A stretch of DNA of 64,000 bases from Apodospora peruviana (lineage: Eukaryota > Ascomycota > Sordariomycetes > Sordariales > Lasiosphaeriaceae), in the NCBI GenBank assembly GCA_033439685.1, contig JAUEDM010000008.1, forward strand, positions 1,364,001 to 1,428,000, written 5' to 3'. Below the pieces are notes generated by a model. That model saw nothing but the letters and a program-made list of their open reading frames with translations. It searched no databases and was not told where the DNA came from. Below, one piece after another: positions 10,602 through 20,389 of this stretch (positions are counted from its first letter, which is position 1; every line of letters starts with the position of its first letter). A program made the translations under genes and the position numbers.

Positions 10602-12600
10602 ATGTCGGGCTTGAGATTGCCGGAGTCGTCCTGGGTGCCTTCCCAATCGCCATCTCGGCGCTCCATGGCTACCGGCGTGCCGCGCAGCTGCTCGACTGCT
10701 GGCACGAGATTCGACGCGGGCACGCAAATGCAGTTTACGAGATTCAGTTCCACCAGCTGAGGTACACCTGCACTCTGAAGCAGCTGCTGCTACCACTTGT
10801 GGTGGAGGATGAGATGGTCACCTGTCTCATAAACGACCCCTTCGGAAAGTCCTGGAAGGAACCTGTTGTCGCCGACGCCCTCGAAAAGCGGCTCCAGGAC
10901 TCGTACAGCCTGTATTTTGATACCATAACCGAAATGCAACGGATAATAGACGAGATCAACCAAGAATTAGAGCAGAACGTCCAACTATTCACCAACGAGG
11001 GGGTAGCCACCACCACCACCACCACCACCACCACCACTACTACTGTCACATCCGTTACCAATGCGTCCCATGTACAGTCCGTGTCAGTTTCTCCAGAGCC
11101 CAAGACAGTCTTCTCCATGACCGGGTTCAAGCAGCACCTCAAACGACCCTTGGACTTTCAACGCCGCCTCAAAGGCTCCTTCAAAACACGCCTGGACTCC
11201 GGTCAAAAGCAGACTGAGGTCTACGTGAGCCGCGCAAAGTTCATCATGCGAGAGAGCACACGCAAGCGCCTCTTTGGGGAGCTCCAGGCCGGCAACGATA
11301 GGCTCGAGAAACTCTTACAGATGAACGATCACCTGTCGGCTCTCGAGACGGCAAGACAGAAGGTCGTTGGCAAGACCTCCACGTTAGCCGCCGCCATAGC
11401 CGAGTTCTGGAAGCACGCCGCCCGGCTGTACAAAGCGCTCTCCGTCTCTTGGGGCTGTGCTTGCCAGACTCACCACTGTGCCCGGCTGGTGCTACAGCAT
11501 AGGACTACTGCTGAGAAGGAATTTCGGCTTCTACTGTCCTACGGACCAGGCATAGCTGTCGAAAACGTGCCTGGAAGATGGAAACACTGCTGTCTGAGGA
11601 TCGAAGGACGAACCGCGGAGAGCTTACCAGTTTTGGAGCGAGAAAGGGCCACGCTCCCACGAGCCTTAACCAAGGACTCCGATCCACAGCATCGTATAGC
11701 CATGCCGTTGCGGTCTGCCTTCCGAAATAAGGGCAAAGGTCTCCCAGAGACCAGACACGGACAAGGGTGAGTGATAACGGGTGTACTGCAAAAGATCTGT
11801 CGTGGGCTAATGCACCATATCTTGTCCCAGGGCACCGAGAATCACAGTAACTCTTGCACCGCCAGAGACCAGGTTTCTTAGTTCAGGTAATAGCAATCGG
11901 ATACCGGATTTTTGCTCTATGCTTCCCAGCTTTCAGGCCTCGGCTGGGGTAAGCCCCGGTTTCTTGGACGCCACCGAGACGAGGTATTACATCTATCCCG
12001 AAGAAGAAATGCTACCAGCAGTCTCAGACTCCTTCACGACCCTGGCCCAGATTCTCGCACAAGCAAGTCGAACCAATTCACACGCAAAAAGAGATACAGC
12101 GTCGCCCTTGACCTCGTATCTTCCTTCGTTCAGCTCAAGTCCACATCGTGGGTGACAACGACACTGCACAAGACGGCCATCGAGTTTTGCCAAAATGATT
12201 CGAAAAACAGCAATACACTCTAGCTCAGTCCGTCCTTCGTCGCCCGCCAGTTTGAATCATCACTCGACCCCGAAGAAAAATCAACCGGGGTCGACACGGC
12301 AGCGATCAACGCGCTGGGCATACTCCTTCTCGAGCTGTGTTTCGGAAGACCGATCGAGGAGCACTCGTCCAGAGAGGCGCTCGGCGACGGCGGTGGCACA
12401 ACCCCGAGGTAGCAGCCGCATTTGATCTGATTGTGCCCCTGCAATGGCAGAGGGAAGTCAACGCCGAAGCAGGCTCGGACTACGCCGACGCTGTGGAGTG
12501 GTGTCTTCGGGGCTGCAATATCACGGCCGAGACGTCTTGGAGGAAGGAGATGATTCAGAGGGTTGCGGCGCCACTAGAGCGGTGCAATTCTCATTTCTAA
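10602..12600 (+). pseudogene. Broken DUF7580-type (HeLo/prion-inhibition-like) protein gene
   Basis: Nearly the whole length of a known fungal family can be followed, but not in one frame. The ATG at 10602 (MSG..) is one base out of frame with GLEIAGVVLGAFPIAISAL. That frame then runs to 11770 through the helical N-domain, a Thr12 tract (ACC repeat, about 11006-11044), and a SWGCACQTHHCARLVLQ segment. Homology is lost about 11550-11830. It resumes in frame 3 (EEEMLPAVSDSFTTLAQILAQ) to about 12075, then in frame 2 (KRYSVALDLVSSFVQLKST). A TAG follows at 12221-12223, then LGILLLELCFGRPIEEHSSR. A last shift near 12405 leads to EAGSDYADAVEWCLRG and a stop at 12600. The family, called DUF7580 or prion-inhibition in current annotation as I remember it, has roughly 550-600 residues. 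Members have poorly known roles; some relate to heterokaryon-incompatibility-type proteins. This copy should make at most a truncated N-terminal product. Confidence 0.8.
11006..11044 (+). repeat. ACC trinucleotide repeat (poly-Thr)
   Basis: About twelve consecutive ACC/ACT codons lie inside the DUF7580-type pseudogene and would encode a threonine run. Confidence 0.9.
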
Positions 12601-12633
12601 ATATATCTATTGTGTTCAAATACCCAAAAAACA

Positions 12634-13099
12634 ATGCCAGAAAGGTTGACTTCCGGTCGGCGTATACATCCTGTTGATGCAGTACAACACCCACTCTGTC
12701 CGTCTTTCTACCAGGTTAGCCCCACTGAAACATGCACCTAGGCTCATCTTTCCTTGTCAAACAGATTTAACGAGGTACTTTCTCGCCTGTGAATAGTGGA
12801 CAGGTTCCGACACAGGCGGCGCCAAGCGAGCCTTTGCCGCCGCGGTCATCCGCGACCCCTTCTCTGTCGGCACTACAACATCGGGGCCTAACGCTGTAGG
12901 CCCGCGAACTCCGGGGAACCTCCGAGCCAAGCTCGCCGTCGTAGCGGTACAGGCGTCATGCGTTGGCATCACCCTCATATTCTTCTTGTACTACGTCAAC
13001 GGTTTGGCAATTAAGCTGGCGCTGGCGCGGCGAGGCTTCGACTATAGAGACGTGGACAGGCAGACGGACCGGGAGAACTTGCGGTCTCGAGTACACTGA
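12634..13099 (+). CDS. Small single-pass membrane protein, 127 aa, two exons
   Basis: Exon 1 (12634-12714) begins with an ATG 33 bases after the pseudogene stop and encodes MPERLTSGRRIHPVDAV...CPSFYQ. An 82-nt intron (GTTAGC...TTTAAC...GAATAG, 12715-12796) follows. Exon 2 (12797-13099) is a 100-codon frame without an internal ATG, beginning WTGSDTGGAKRAFAAAV. It contains one strong membrane span (LAVVAVQASCVGITLIFFLYY, then VNGLAI) and a charged tail RRGFDYRDVDRQTDREN. Frame closure is exact. The span followed by a basic, polar tail suggests a short membrane anchor with the C-terminus in the cytosol. I do not recognise the family. Because the neighbour is a pseudogene, expression is uncertain. 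Confidence 0.55.
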
Positions 13100-13628
13100 T
13101 ACAGGCTATTGTTCTTGGGTCGCGGGGAAAGAGAGGGAGTGAGTGGGGGACTTGTTGGGGCAACAGACTGCTGCAATAAGCTATTTCGTTGTCACAATGC
13201 AAATTGTTAGATACCTGGATTATTATAAACCGGTTTGTATTACGTATCTCCACTTTTTTCCGTATTGCTAAAAGTATCACGTCTTTGTCGATCCGATCAG
13301 TCATGATACCTTAGACGTCGCCCGTACATGGTGAAAATCGATCTCCACATCAAGTGGATGATGACCTCATAATAAAGGTAGCGGTACACGTAGGTAGTTG
13401 AAATGTTCATTCTCCAACACTCCTCCAAATTCCATGATCATTACTAATGCAGGATCACTATAAGCACAGTGGGAACCACAGACTAATTAACCACACCTCG
13501 CTTCTTTCAGTTACAGGTCAAGCTGTGGAGAACCTGACAGCCAGGAAACACCTACTACGTATCCGTCCCTAGCTTACGCACACTTAACAAGCAATCAATC
13601 AAACGACAAACCTATACGAATAAGGAAA
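13100..13628. other. Intergenic / promoter of the next gene
   Basis: No credible frame. The last 100 bases before 13629 are C/A-rich, typical of a fungal 5' leader. Confidence 0.5.
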
Positions 13629-14420
13629 ATGGCCCACCACGTCCTCCTCCTCGGCGGCCACGGCAAAATCGCGCAGCACTTGACGCCCCTCCTGCTGCGG
13701 CGCTCCTGGCAAGTGACCAGCATCATCCGCAATCCGGACCAGGTATCCGCGGTGGAAAAGCTTTCCGCGGACAGTGGCGGTGGTGGGGGAAAATTGACGG
13801 TGCTCGTGCGAAGTCTGGAGGACATCAAAAGCGAGGCGCAGGCGCAGTTGCTCATCGACGAGGTCAAGCCGGACTATGTAGTCTGGAGCGCAGGTGCCGG
13901 CGGAAAAGGTGGTCTGGAGCGAACATATGCCATCGACCGCGACGCAGCGACGCACTTTATCCACGCAGCTGCCGCAGACCCATCAGTCACGCGGTTTCTG
14001 ATGGTCTCGTACCTGGGCAGCCGCCACTCCAAGCCGGCTTGGTGGTCCGAGGAGACCTGGCAGGCTGCTGTCAAGGTCAACAAGCAGGTCCTGCCGACTT
14101 ATTTTCAAGCCAAAGTCGCGGCGGACTATACGCTCTACGAGGTTGCCAAGAAGCGCGAGAGCTTTGCGGGCATCTGCTTGCGGCCGGGGACTCTGTCGGA
14201 TGAGCCAGCCGGGCCCGTGGAGCTGGGCAAGACGAAGTTGTCCACGGGAAAGGTTAGCAGGGAGAGTGTTGCGCGGGTGGCGGACTTGTTGCTTGCGAAC
14301 AAGGATGTAAAAAGTGCTTGGGTAGATATGTTGGATGGAGACGAAAAGATTGCTGACGCGGTTGAGAGGGTGGTTAAAGAGGGCGTTGATGCTTCTGAGG
14401 GGGAGAAGATTGGGGTATAA
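13629..14420 (+). CDS. NAD(P)-binding atypical SDR, 263 aa
   Basis: An intronless frame of 263 residues. The N-terminal strand and glycine-rich loop HVLLLGGHGKIA (residues 4-15) is the dinucleotide-binding motif of atypical (NmrA-like) SDRs. Downstream, PDYVVWSAGAGGKGG, a VTRFLMVSYLGSRH strand, a VAADYTLYEVAKKR segment and ICLRPGTLSDEP follow the order seen in bacterial YwnB- and plant At5g02240-like proteins. The usual YxxxK is not evident, as in that subgroup. The role is probably cytosolic redox sensing or reduction; the substrate is unknown. It converges on the kinase gene, with 186 bp between stop codons. The start is the first ATG in a good leader context. Confidence 0.9.
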   Translation: MAHHVLLLGGHGKIAQHLTPLLLRRSWQVTSIIRNPDQVSAVEKLSADSGGGGGKLTVLVRSLEDIKSEAQAQLLIDEVKPDYVVWSAGAGGKGGLERTYAIDRDAATHFIHAAAADPSVTRFLMVSYLGSRHSKPAWWSEETWQAAVKVNKQVLPTYFQAKVAADYTLYEVAKKRESFAGICLRPGTLSDEPAGPVELGKTKLSTGKVSRESVARVADLLLANKDVKSAWVDMLDGDEKIADAVERVVKEGVDASEGEKIGV

Positions 14421-14606
14421 TAAAGCAATGGGTTGCAGTGGCATCAGTTGAAAATGGCAAATGCATATGGTAGGTATGCATGTCAGAGTACCTTAGTTAC
14501 AAGCTTAAAATAAAACCACCGATTCAAGAACGCCAGGATAAAGTCCCTTCTCACGCTCTACGTAAAACCTAAATATCACCCGGTTCTAGACGTCCGACAT
14601 GGAAAA

Positions 14607-15738
14607 TCAATAGCCACCCTGAGACCGCTGGACGGGCCCGCCATAAGATGCAGACATCTGCGCTTGTTGCTGGAACTGCATGGCCTGCTGCTGCCTGTGC
14701 GACTGGGCCAAGGGCAAATCGTAGAACCAAGGGTGCTGTACGGCGTCGGCGGCGCTGATGCGCTTCTCCGGCCGCAGCTGCAGCATTTTCCTCAGCAGAT
14801 CGATGCCCACCGGGTCAATCTGGGGAAGCACCTGTCTAAGATCCTGAGTCGCGAACACTGGCAGGTTGAGTATGCTCTTGTACTCTGTAAGCTGGGAAAT
14901 GCCAGGCCAGGTGTTTTCCGTCGGCGTGCCCAGCAAGCGGAAGATGCGACGGAGCTGGTCTTCGTTAGTGCTTCCGGGAAACAGGGGGCGGCCGTTGTTG
15001 AATATCTCGGCCATGATGACGCCGACGGACCAGATGTCGATGCTGGTCGAGTAGGTGCGGCTGCCGAGAAGCACGTCGGGGGCACGATACCAGAGGGTCA
15101 CGACCTCGTTGGAGAAGGTGTTGACGGGAATACCGAAGGCGCGGGCCAGACCAAAGTCGGCGAGCTTGAGCTGGCCGTTCTTGTTGATCAGCAGGTTTTG
15201 GGGCTTGAGGTCGCGGTGGAGGATGCGCTTCTCGTGGCAGAAGGCGATGCCGCGCAGCAGCTGGTAGACAAAGGACTTGCCGACTTGGGGGTCGAGCTGG
15301 CCGTGGTCGCCGCCGCGCGTGTCCATGTATTTCTTCAGGTCCATGTCCATGTACTCGGACACCAGCATCAGCTTGTTCTCGGTGTGGACGACATCGTGGA
15401 GCGACAGGATATTTTCGTGCTTGAGCTCCTTCATGAGCGAGATCTCGCGGATCGCCGTCGACGGGGTGCCCTCCTCCGAGTCGAGGTGGATCTCCTTGAG
15501 CGCGACCAGCTCGCCCGTCTCGCGGTTGCGGCCTTTGAAAACCTAATGCACCATACACAGCCAACGTCAGGAAAGCGTAATTACCTAGGTAGTGGATAGA
15601 TAGGACAATACGTACCGTCGCATAAGTACCCTCGCCCAGCTGTGCAGGTATGGTTAGCACTCGCATGTTCTCGAGACAAGACAATGAACAAACCTTCTCC
15701 AGCTGCTGGAACGAGCTTGTGCGCTGTTGGGTGGCCAT
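14607..15738 (-). CDS. pho85: PHO85-type cyclin-dependent kinase, 334 aa
   Basis: Three exons: 15738-15694, 15639-15616 and 15542-14607, with introns of 54 and 73 nt; the 24-nt middle exon encodes LGEGTYAT. Kinase features: P-loop GEGTYAT (17-23), Lys39, the cyclin-binding helix PSTAIRE (50-56), catalytic HRD (132-134) with KPQN, DFG (152-154), and NEVVTLWYRAPDVLLGS in the T loop. The tail is Gln-rich. This set identifies the PHO85 orthologue (Aspergillus phoA/phoB, Neurospora mdk-1), a kinase that with Pcl-type cyclins controls phosphate response, glycogen and morphogenesis. An in-frame ATG at 15810 would add 24 residues; I chose 15738 because family members begin about 15 residues before the P-loop. 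Confidence 0.95.
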
Positions 15739-18258
15739 CTCGAGCCTCTTCCACACCTGCTGGATTGTGTTCAGTCGTTTGGCGATGTTTAGCGGAGAGT
15801 TTATCTCCAAAGGAGGAAGCGGGGTATCCGTAGGTTACTTGCCAACGGTCCGCATGCGCATGTCGCATGCATGCGGGCCAGGCCAGCAGTGCTCGAGTGG
15901 TTTCACAAGCTCGCAGTGCAGTGGCCGAGTCCACCTCTAATCCCCCGCTTGTCCACCCACGGGTTGTTGGGGGCGGCGTGGTGATGCGGTCAATCCAGAA
16001 GTCCGATGTTGGAGCTTTTTTTTTTTTTTTTTTTTTCTCATCAAAGACAGGCAGGCTTTCGGGGGCGCCGTGTTTCGAAAACATCCCCACGTGCTAGGAT
16101 CTACACAAACAAAGTACAATACCTCAGGTACCTTATCTATCTGTCCCTGGGTGGTACGGTGACCCTTGCATAATATAATCTGGAGTCGCGATGTTGTGTA
16201 CCACCTTCTACTGGTAAGTCGTATCGAGCATGTTTCTGCGGGAAGCACTGCAGTCATCTAGAACTAGACTCGGGTAATAAAGATGGAAGACGATCTCAAC
16301 GCGCAGATGTGGCCCAGAAAACTGGCCAACTTCCGCAGCGGCGAAGATTGCAACCAACCCCTGAGTTACGCATGCCCGCCGTCTCGCAATATGGAGTAGG
16401 ATGCAGCTCAAGAAAGCACGACAAACAGTACCTTTGTCGTGGAAGAACCTTAATTTCAGTTCCCTGGCCCGTAGTTGTACCGTTCCGTGCAAGAAGGGCG
16501 GGCTACTCTGAAACATACCCCGTGTAGATCCGTACTGTAGGTGGTTAAAATTAGAATCTTTGGTGGCTGTCATCATAACTCTATTGAACCGATTTCAGGG
16601 GTGAAGATACGGTATCACCATATTACAAAGCTAACACTACCTTAGGCTCACTTACCTATGCCCTGCCAAGCGTTGATAGAGTACTTGGGTACGAACAAAA
16701 CTTGGGACAAGCACACAATTGCCCATCCTGTTGAAACAAGGATTGGCTGCACCAACACAATAACTGTCTCTGTTGAACTTGAAAAGCCCTCAACAGTAAG
16801 ACAAACATACACACGAAAACGCCGAAGTGATGGCGGCCCATCAGACCGTTAATACTGTCAGCTTTTAAGCTCTGGCCGGCGCATGTCGACTATTGAAACC
16901 GCTGAACCTAAACAACACCACGGCGCAATAATTACGACGGTATCAACGCGTAATTTGAACACGCAATGGGGATTCGTAATTTGCAGAATGCTCATTGATG
17001 GTTTATTACAGGCCTAGAAAATATGATATATAATAGTGGCCATCTGGAATCGCCAGAGGGCATTCATTCATTTTGCAGTCTATACCATAACTTCTTTCTT
17101 GTCAACTCTCCAACACGCTCTACAAACTCCCATCACAAAGTTGGCCATGTCGAGCGACACGCCCTGGACACCACCAGTCACAAGGCCACTAGAGCCTGAA
17201 CTGGAACTTGCTTTCCTAATTCTCACCTGCTAGCCGCAATGAAAGGGGGGACGCACAATAGCTGCACTGGGTCTGTCTGGGTTCTACGGGTAAGCATCAC
17301 TCACTGTCAACCTACCACAATGACCAAGGTAAACTGTTTGCTGACGAGGGAACAAGACAAGCAATGACCAGGTCGCACCGGCTCCCTCTTCAGCCCAAGT
17401 CTCAGCGTTGTTTGTTGTTGCATGGGCCGCAACCGGGGCCGCCGACCCGCGCGGCGGGAACGCGACAAACCAACAATATGTGCCTCACAGGCTCATCATA
17501 GAAGTCTGGTGGCAAATATTTCTTGATCTACTGCGGCTGAGGAGGAGGGAGGCCTTGAACTCGGAATGAATGGGCAAGGCATTTTGCGGTGGGCTTGAGA
17601 GGTCATGTTACATAGGTGTGTACGAGCGAGGGAAACTGATGTAATTAACTGAGAGTCCCTGTTTTGAAATCTGAACGCAACGGTGAAAATAATTATGGAG
17701 ATCTAAGTATAATAAAGAATCAGCCGCAACGGCCCGTCTTTAAGGAATTTTGTATACCTAAGTAATTATCTAGTACCACATATCTAAGGGTAATTGATAG
17801 GTACTGAGGTACTGGAGAGGGTGTGGTTGGTGGCTTGGTTATACTTCAAGCACCCAAACGGTAACCGGTCCATGCCGATCAGTGATTCATTGATACAGGT
17901 TACTTAGGTAGGTACCGGTACTAACAGGCAAATTGGCCATCATTTCCAAGGAATTTCAACATGGACATGGTTGTGCGGCGTAACTTCAGTCATTGCCAGT
18001 CTTGGAAACGGATAACATATGGCATATCCAAGCATCATAATGATATGTCCCGATACACTCATATTCAACAGGTAAGGTACAGAATTAGGTATCTTCTATT
18101 CTCAATCATCATGATACTCATTCATTTCATTCATGTCATGATCCCCAGAGATTAACAAAGGAAAAAGCAAAAAAGGTAAGTTCTGGTATACACTGGCAGA
18201 CTCGTAATCTGTCTAACCTGTTTGTCTGTCTGTCCCTTTCTAGGTCCTTTTTTTTTTT
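15739..18258. other. Intergenic region, 2.5 kb
   Basis: No supported gene. It contains a run of 21 T at 16016-16036, ACCTAGGT-type motifs around 15581 and 17900, and a TATATAAT followed by a short 65-codon frame (17036-17233) with no family features. The right end joins the 3' flank of the Clr5 gene. Confidence 0.45.
16016..16036 (+). repeat. Homopolymer run T21
   Basis: Twenty-one consecutive T on the plus strand. It creates a spurious poly-Lys frame on the other strand. Confidence 0.95.
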
Positions 18259-18775
18259 TCAAGCAAACAAAAACTCGGCTTCCTCCCAACTCACGAACGA
18301 GTCAAACAGCAGCGTTCCCCTTACCGACCGCGCCAGGTGCTCTTTGGCACGGCCGAGGTCACCCCTGCGCTGGCAGATGCGCGAGAGATGGTAATGCGCA
18401 CACCTGGCCAGCGCTTTCGCTTCCCGCGAGCTTGCTGCTGCCGATGGGGCTGTAGTAGTCGAGCAGCTTCCTGCTACCGCAGTCGATGACGTGGAAGACG
18501 AGAATAGAGACGAAGATGGTGAGGGCGGCATCGATGTCGGGGTTGTAGCTGTAGCTGTGACAGGGGTAGAAATAATATTCTCGGTATCGATCGCCGCGAG
18601 TAGGTTGACCAAAGTTTCCTCCGCTTTGATGTCCTTCCTATGCGAGAGCAGCCAGACGGCGAAATCGAGCAGGGAAGCGCTCGCCTGTATGTCTGTCTTT
18701 TTGTTGTTGCCTCTTCGGTTTTCGTCGGGATAGTTGTATATGGTGGATGATGAGGTTGTGGGGTGCGGTGACAGG

Positions 18776-18807
<32 letters not shown>

Positions 18808-20389
18808 GTGTTGTTGGTGTGGGTGATAGCGGTGAGTAGTAGTCGGCGTTTGCTGTGGAAGAGGAGGAGGCGACGGCGAAAGAACCGGCGCTGTGGGCGG
18901 GTACTGCCATGTGTCGGCAGATCCCAGGAAAGGATACCCGTCTTTACTTCCGTCGAGCAAGAGGATAGACTCCTTTCGCAAGGTAAGCCCCAGCTTCTGG
19001 ACCATGCGGCCCAGCACGGCAGCAAGAAACCTCCCGGCCGATTCTTGGAAGCTGAGCTGGCTGTCGACGAATCGTCCGCCGCCACCAACACTACCACTGC
19101 CAGCTGGATCATCATCGCCGCCGTCCATATCGTAATCTTCGTCCATGCTACTACCACTAGTAGCAGCAGCATACTCGGGTAGCTGCACAGCTGCTGTGAT
19201 GGAAGGCGCCGCGTTCACGGCGTCGACGGCCTCGAGAAGTTGCCGTGCCGTGCTTGTGAACGGGTTCTCGAACGGATTCCGCTCTGCAAAGGCGTAGAAG
19301 AAGTTGACGAGGTAGAACATGCGCGTGCCGATGATGCCGGCGCTGAGCGGCTCCAGCATGGCGAAGCTGCGGTTGATGGCGCGGAACCGCGAGACCTCGA
19401 CTCCTCCACGCGTCGTCTCGGCCTGGAGAAAGTCGCGGTAGAGCGCCAGCTTGTAGCGCACCGTCATGGTCCACTCCTGCGACCGCGCGTTGCGCAGCCA
19501 GTACTCGGTCGTACCCCAAGCTTTGTCCCCGTCTTCGTAGAGCACGGTCTCGTAGGTGCTTGTTAAAAAGGTCTGAAGTCTGTGGAGGGTCTCGGGGTGT
19601 CGGGTCGAAAAGGGGGTGTTGCTGTTATTGTTGATGATACTGCTGCTGCTGCTGCTCGCGGCGGACATGGGGGTGGTGGTGAGGTGATGGTAGTGTGCCG
19701 CTGCTGGCGGGGCTGTCGTCGATAGCAAGGCCGCCGGTCCGCGAATCTCGCGCGATGGGGACACGGAGTGGTGCATCACGGACATGGGTGTCCTTACGCC
19801 CTGTGTTGTGGACGCCGAGGACGAAGTTGGCGACATGGCGGCGACGGCTCGATGTTCGGGATCGTCGGGGGAGGGAGTGCGGCATGAGACCTCCCTACTG
19901 GAAGGGCTCTGCGGCGCCGTGTCGACCAGTCTCGCAATGTCGAGGCCCTTTCTCTTCACGTAACTCTGGACTCGTTCCCAGTCGACTTCCCGTCCGCGGA
20001 TGGCGTAGCTGGTCACCGGCTTTCCGATCCGGTCCCTCTCCCGCTTCAGTCGGAACAGCTCCACCACTTCGGACTCTTTGAAGTTCTTGTCCAGGCCCCA
20101 GGACTTTATCCGGGTCTTGTACATTCTCTGTCTGTAGATCATCGCTCAACATCGAGTCAGTCTCTTTAAACATTGTTTCCGGTCTGAACTGATTCCCATA
20201 AGCTTTGGATATGCAGGCGTGCAGGTCTTACGTCGCTTTGAAGCCATGTCTCTCTTCCATAATCTTCATAACCTCCTTCAACGACAGGTTCTGTGACTGA
20301 TAGAGCTCCTGGATCGTTGCTCGGTGTTCATCCCACTCGTCGCCTCCGGCCCAGCCGGCAGGCTGTTGAGCCTGGTCCGGTCGATTCAT
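18259..20389 (-). CDS. Clr5-domain protein, 676 aa
   Basis: Exons 20389-20232 and 20131-18259 are joined across a 100-nt intron (GTAAGA...CTACAG) that splits the Clr5 domain. Residues 19-70 form the domain: EWDEHRATIQELYQ, LSLKEVMKIMEERHGFKAT, then QRMYKTRIKSWGLDKNFK. Clr5 domains lie at the N-terminus of many filamentous-fungal proteins and are named from the Clr5 factor for heterochromatin silencing in fission yeast. A long Ser/Thr/Pro linker follows, then a helical region containing a His12 run, then a C-terminal helical segment (LARCAHYHLSRICQRRGDLGRAKEHLARS) that looks like a TPR-type hairpin. It is probably a nuclear regulator; the target is unknown. Upstream, a 6-codon ORF's stop overlaps the start codon (ATGA). 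Confidence 0.88.
18774..18809 (-). repeat. CAT repeat encoding His12
   Basis: About eleven ATG/ATC-type triplets on the plus strand read as His codons in the Clr5-domain gene (positions in the linker of the protein). This is a likely length-variable microsatellite. Confidence 0.9.

Noticed and set aside
14664..15599. 311-codon plus frame antisense to the kinase
   Set aside because: It is the mirror of the well-supported kinase exons and has no domain of its own.
15937..16257. Minus frame with a poly-Lys run
   Set aside because: Produced solely by the T21 homopolymer; no other protein features.
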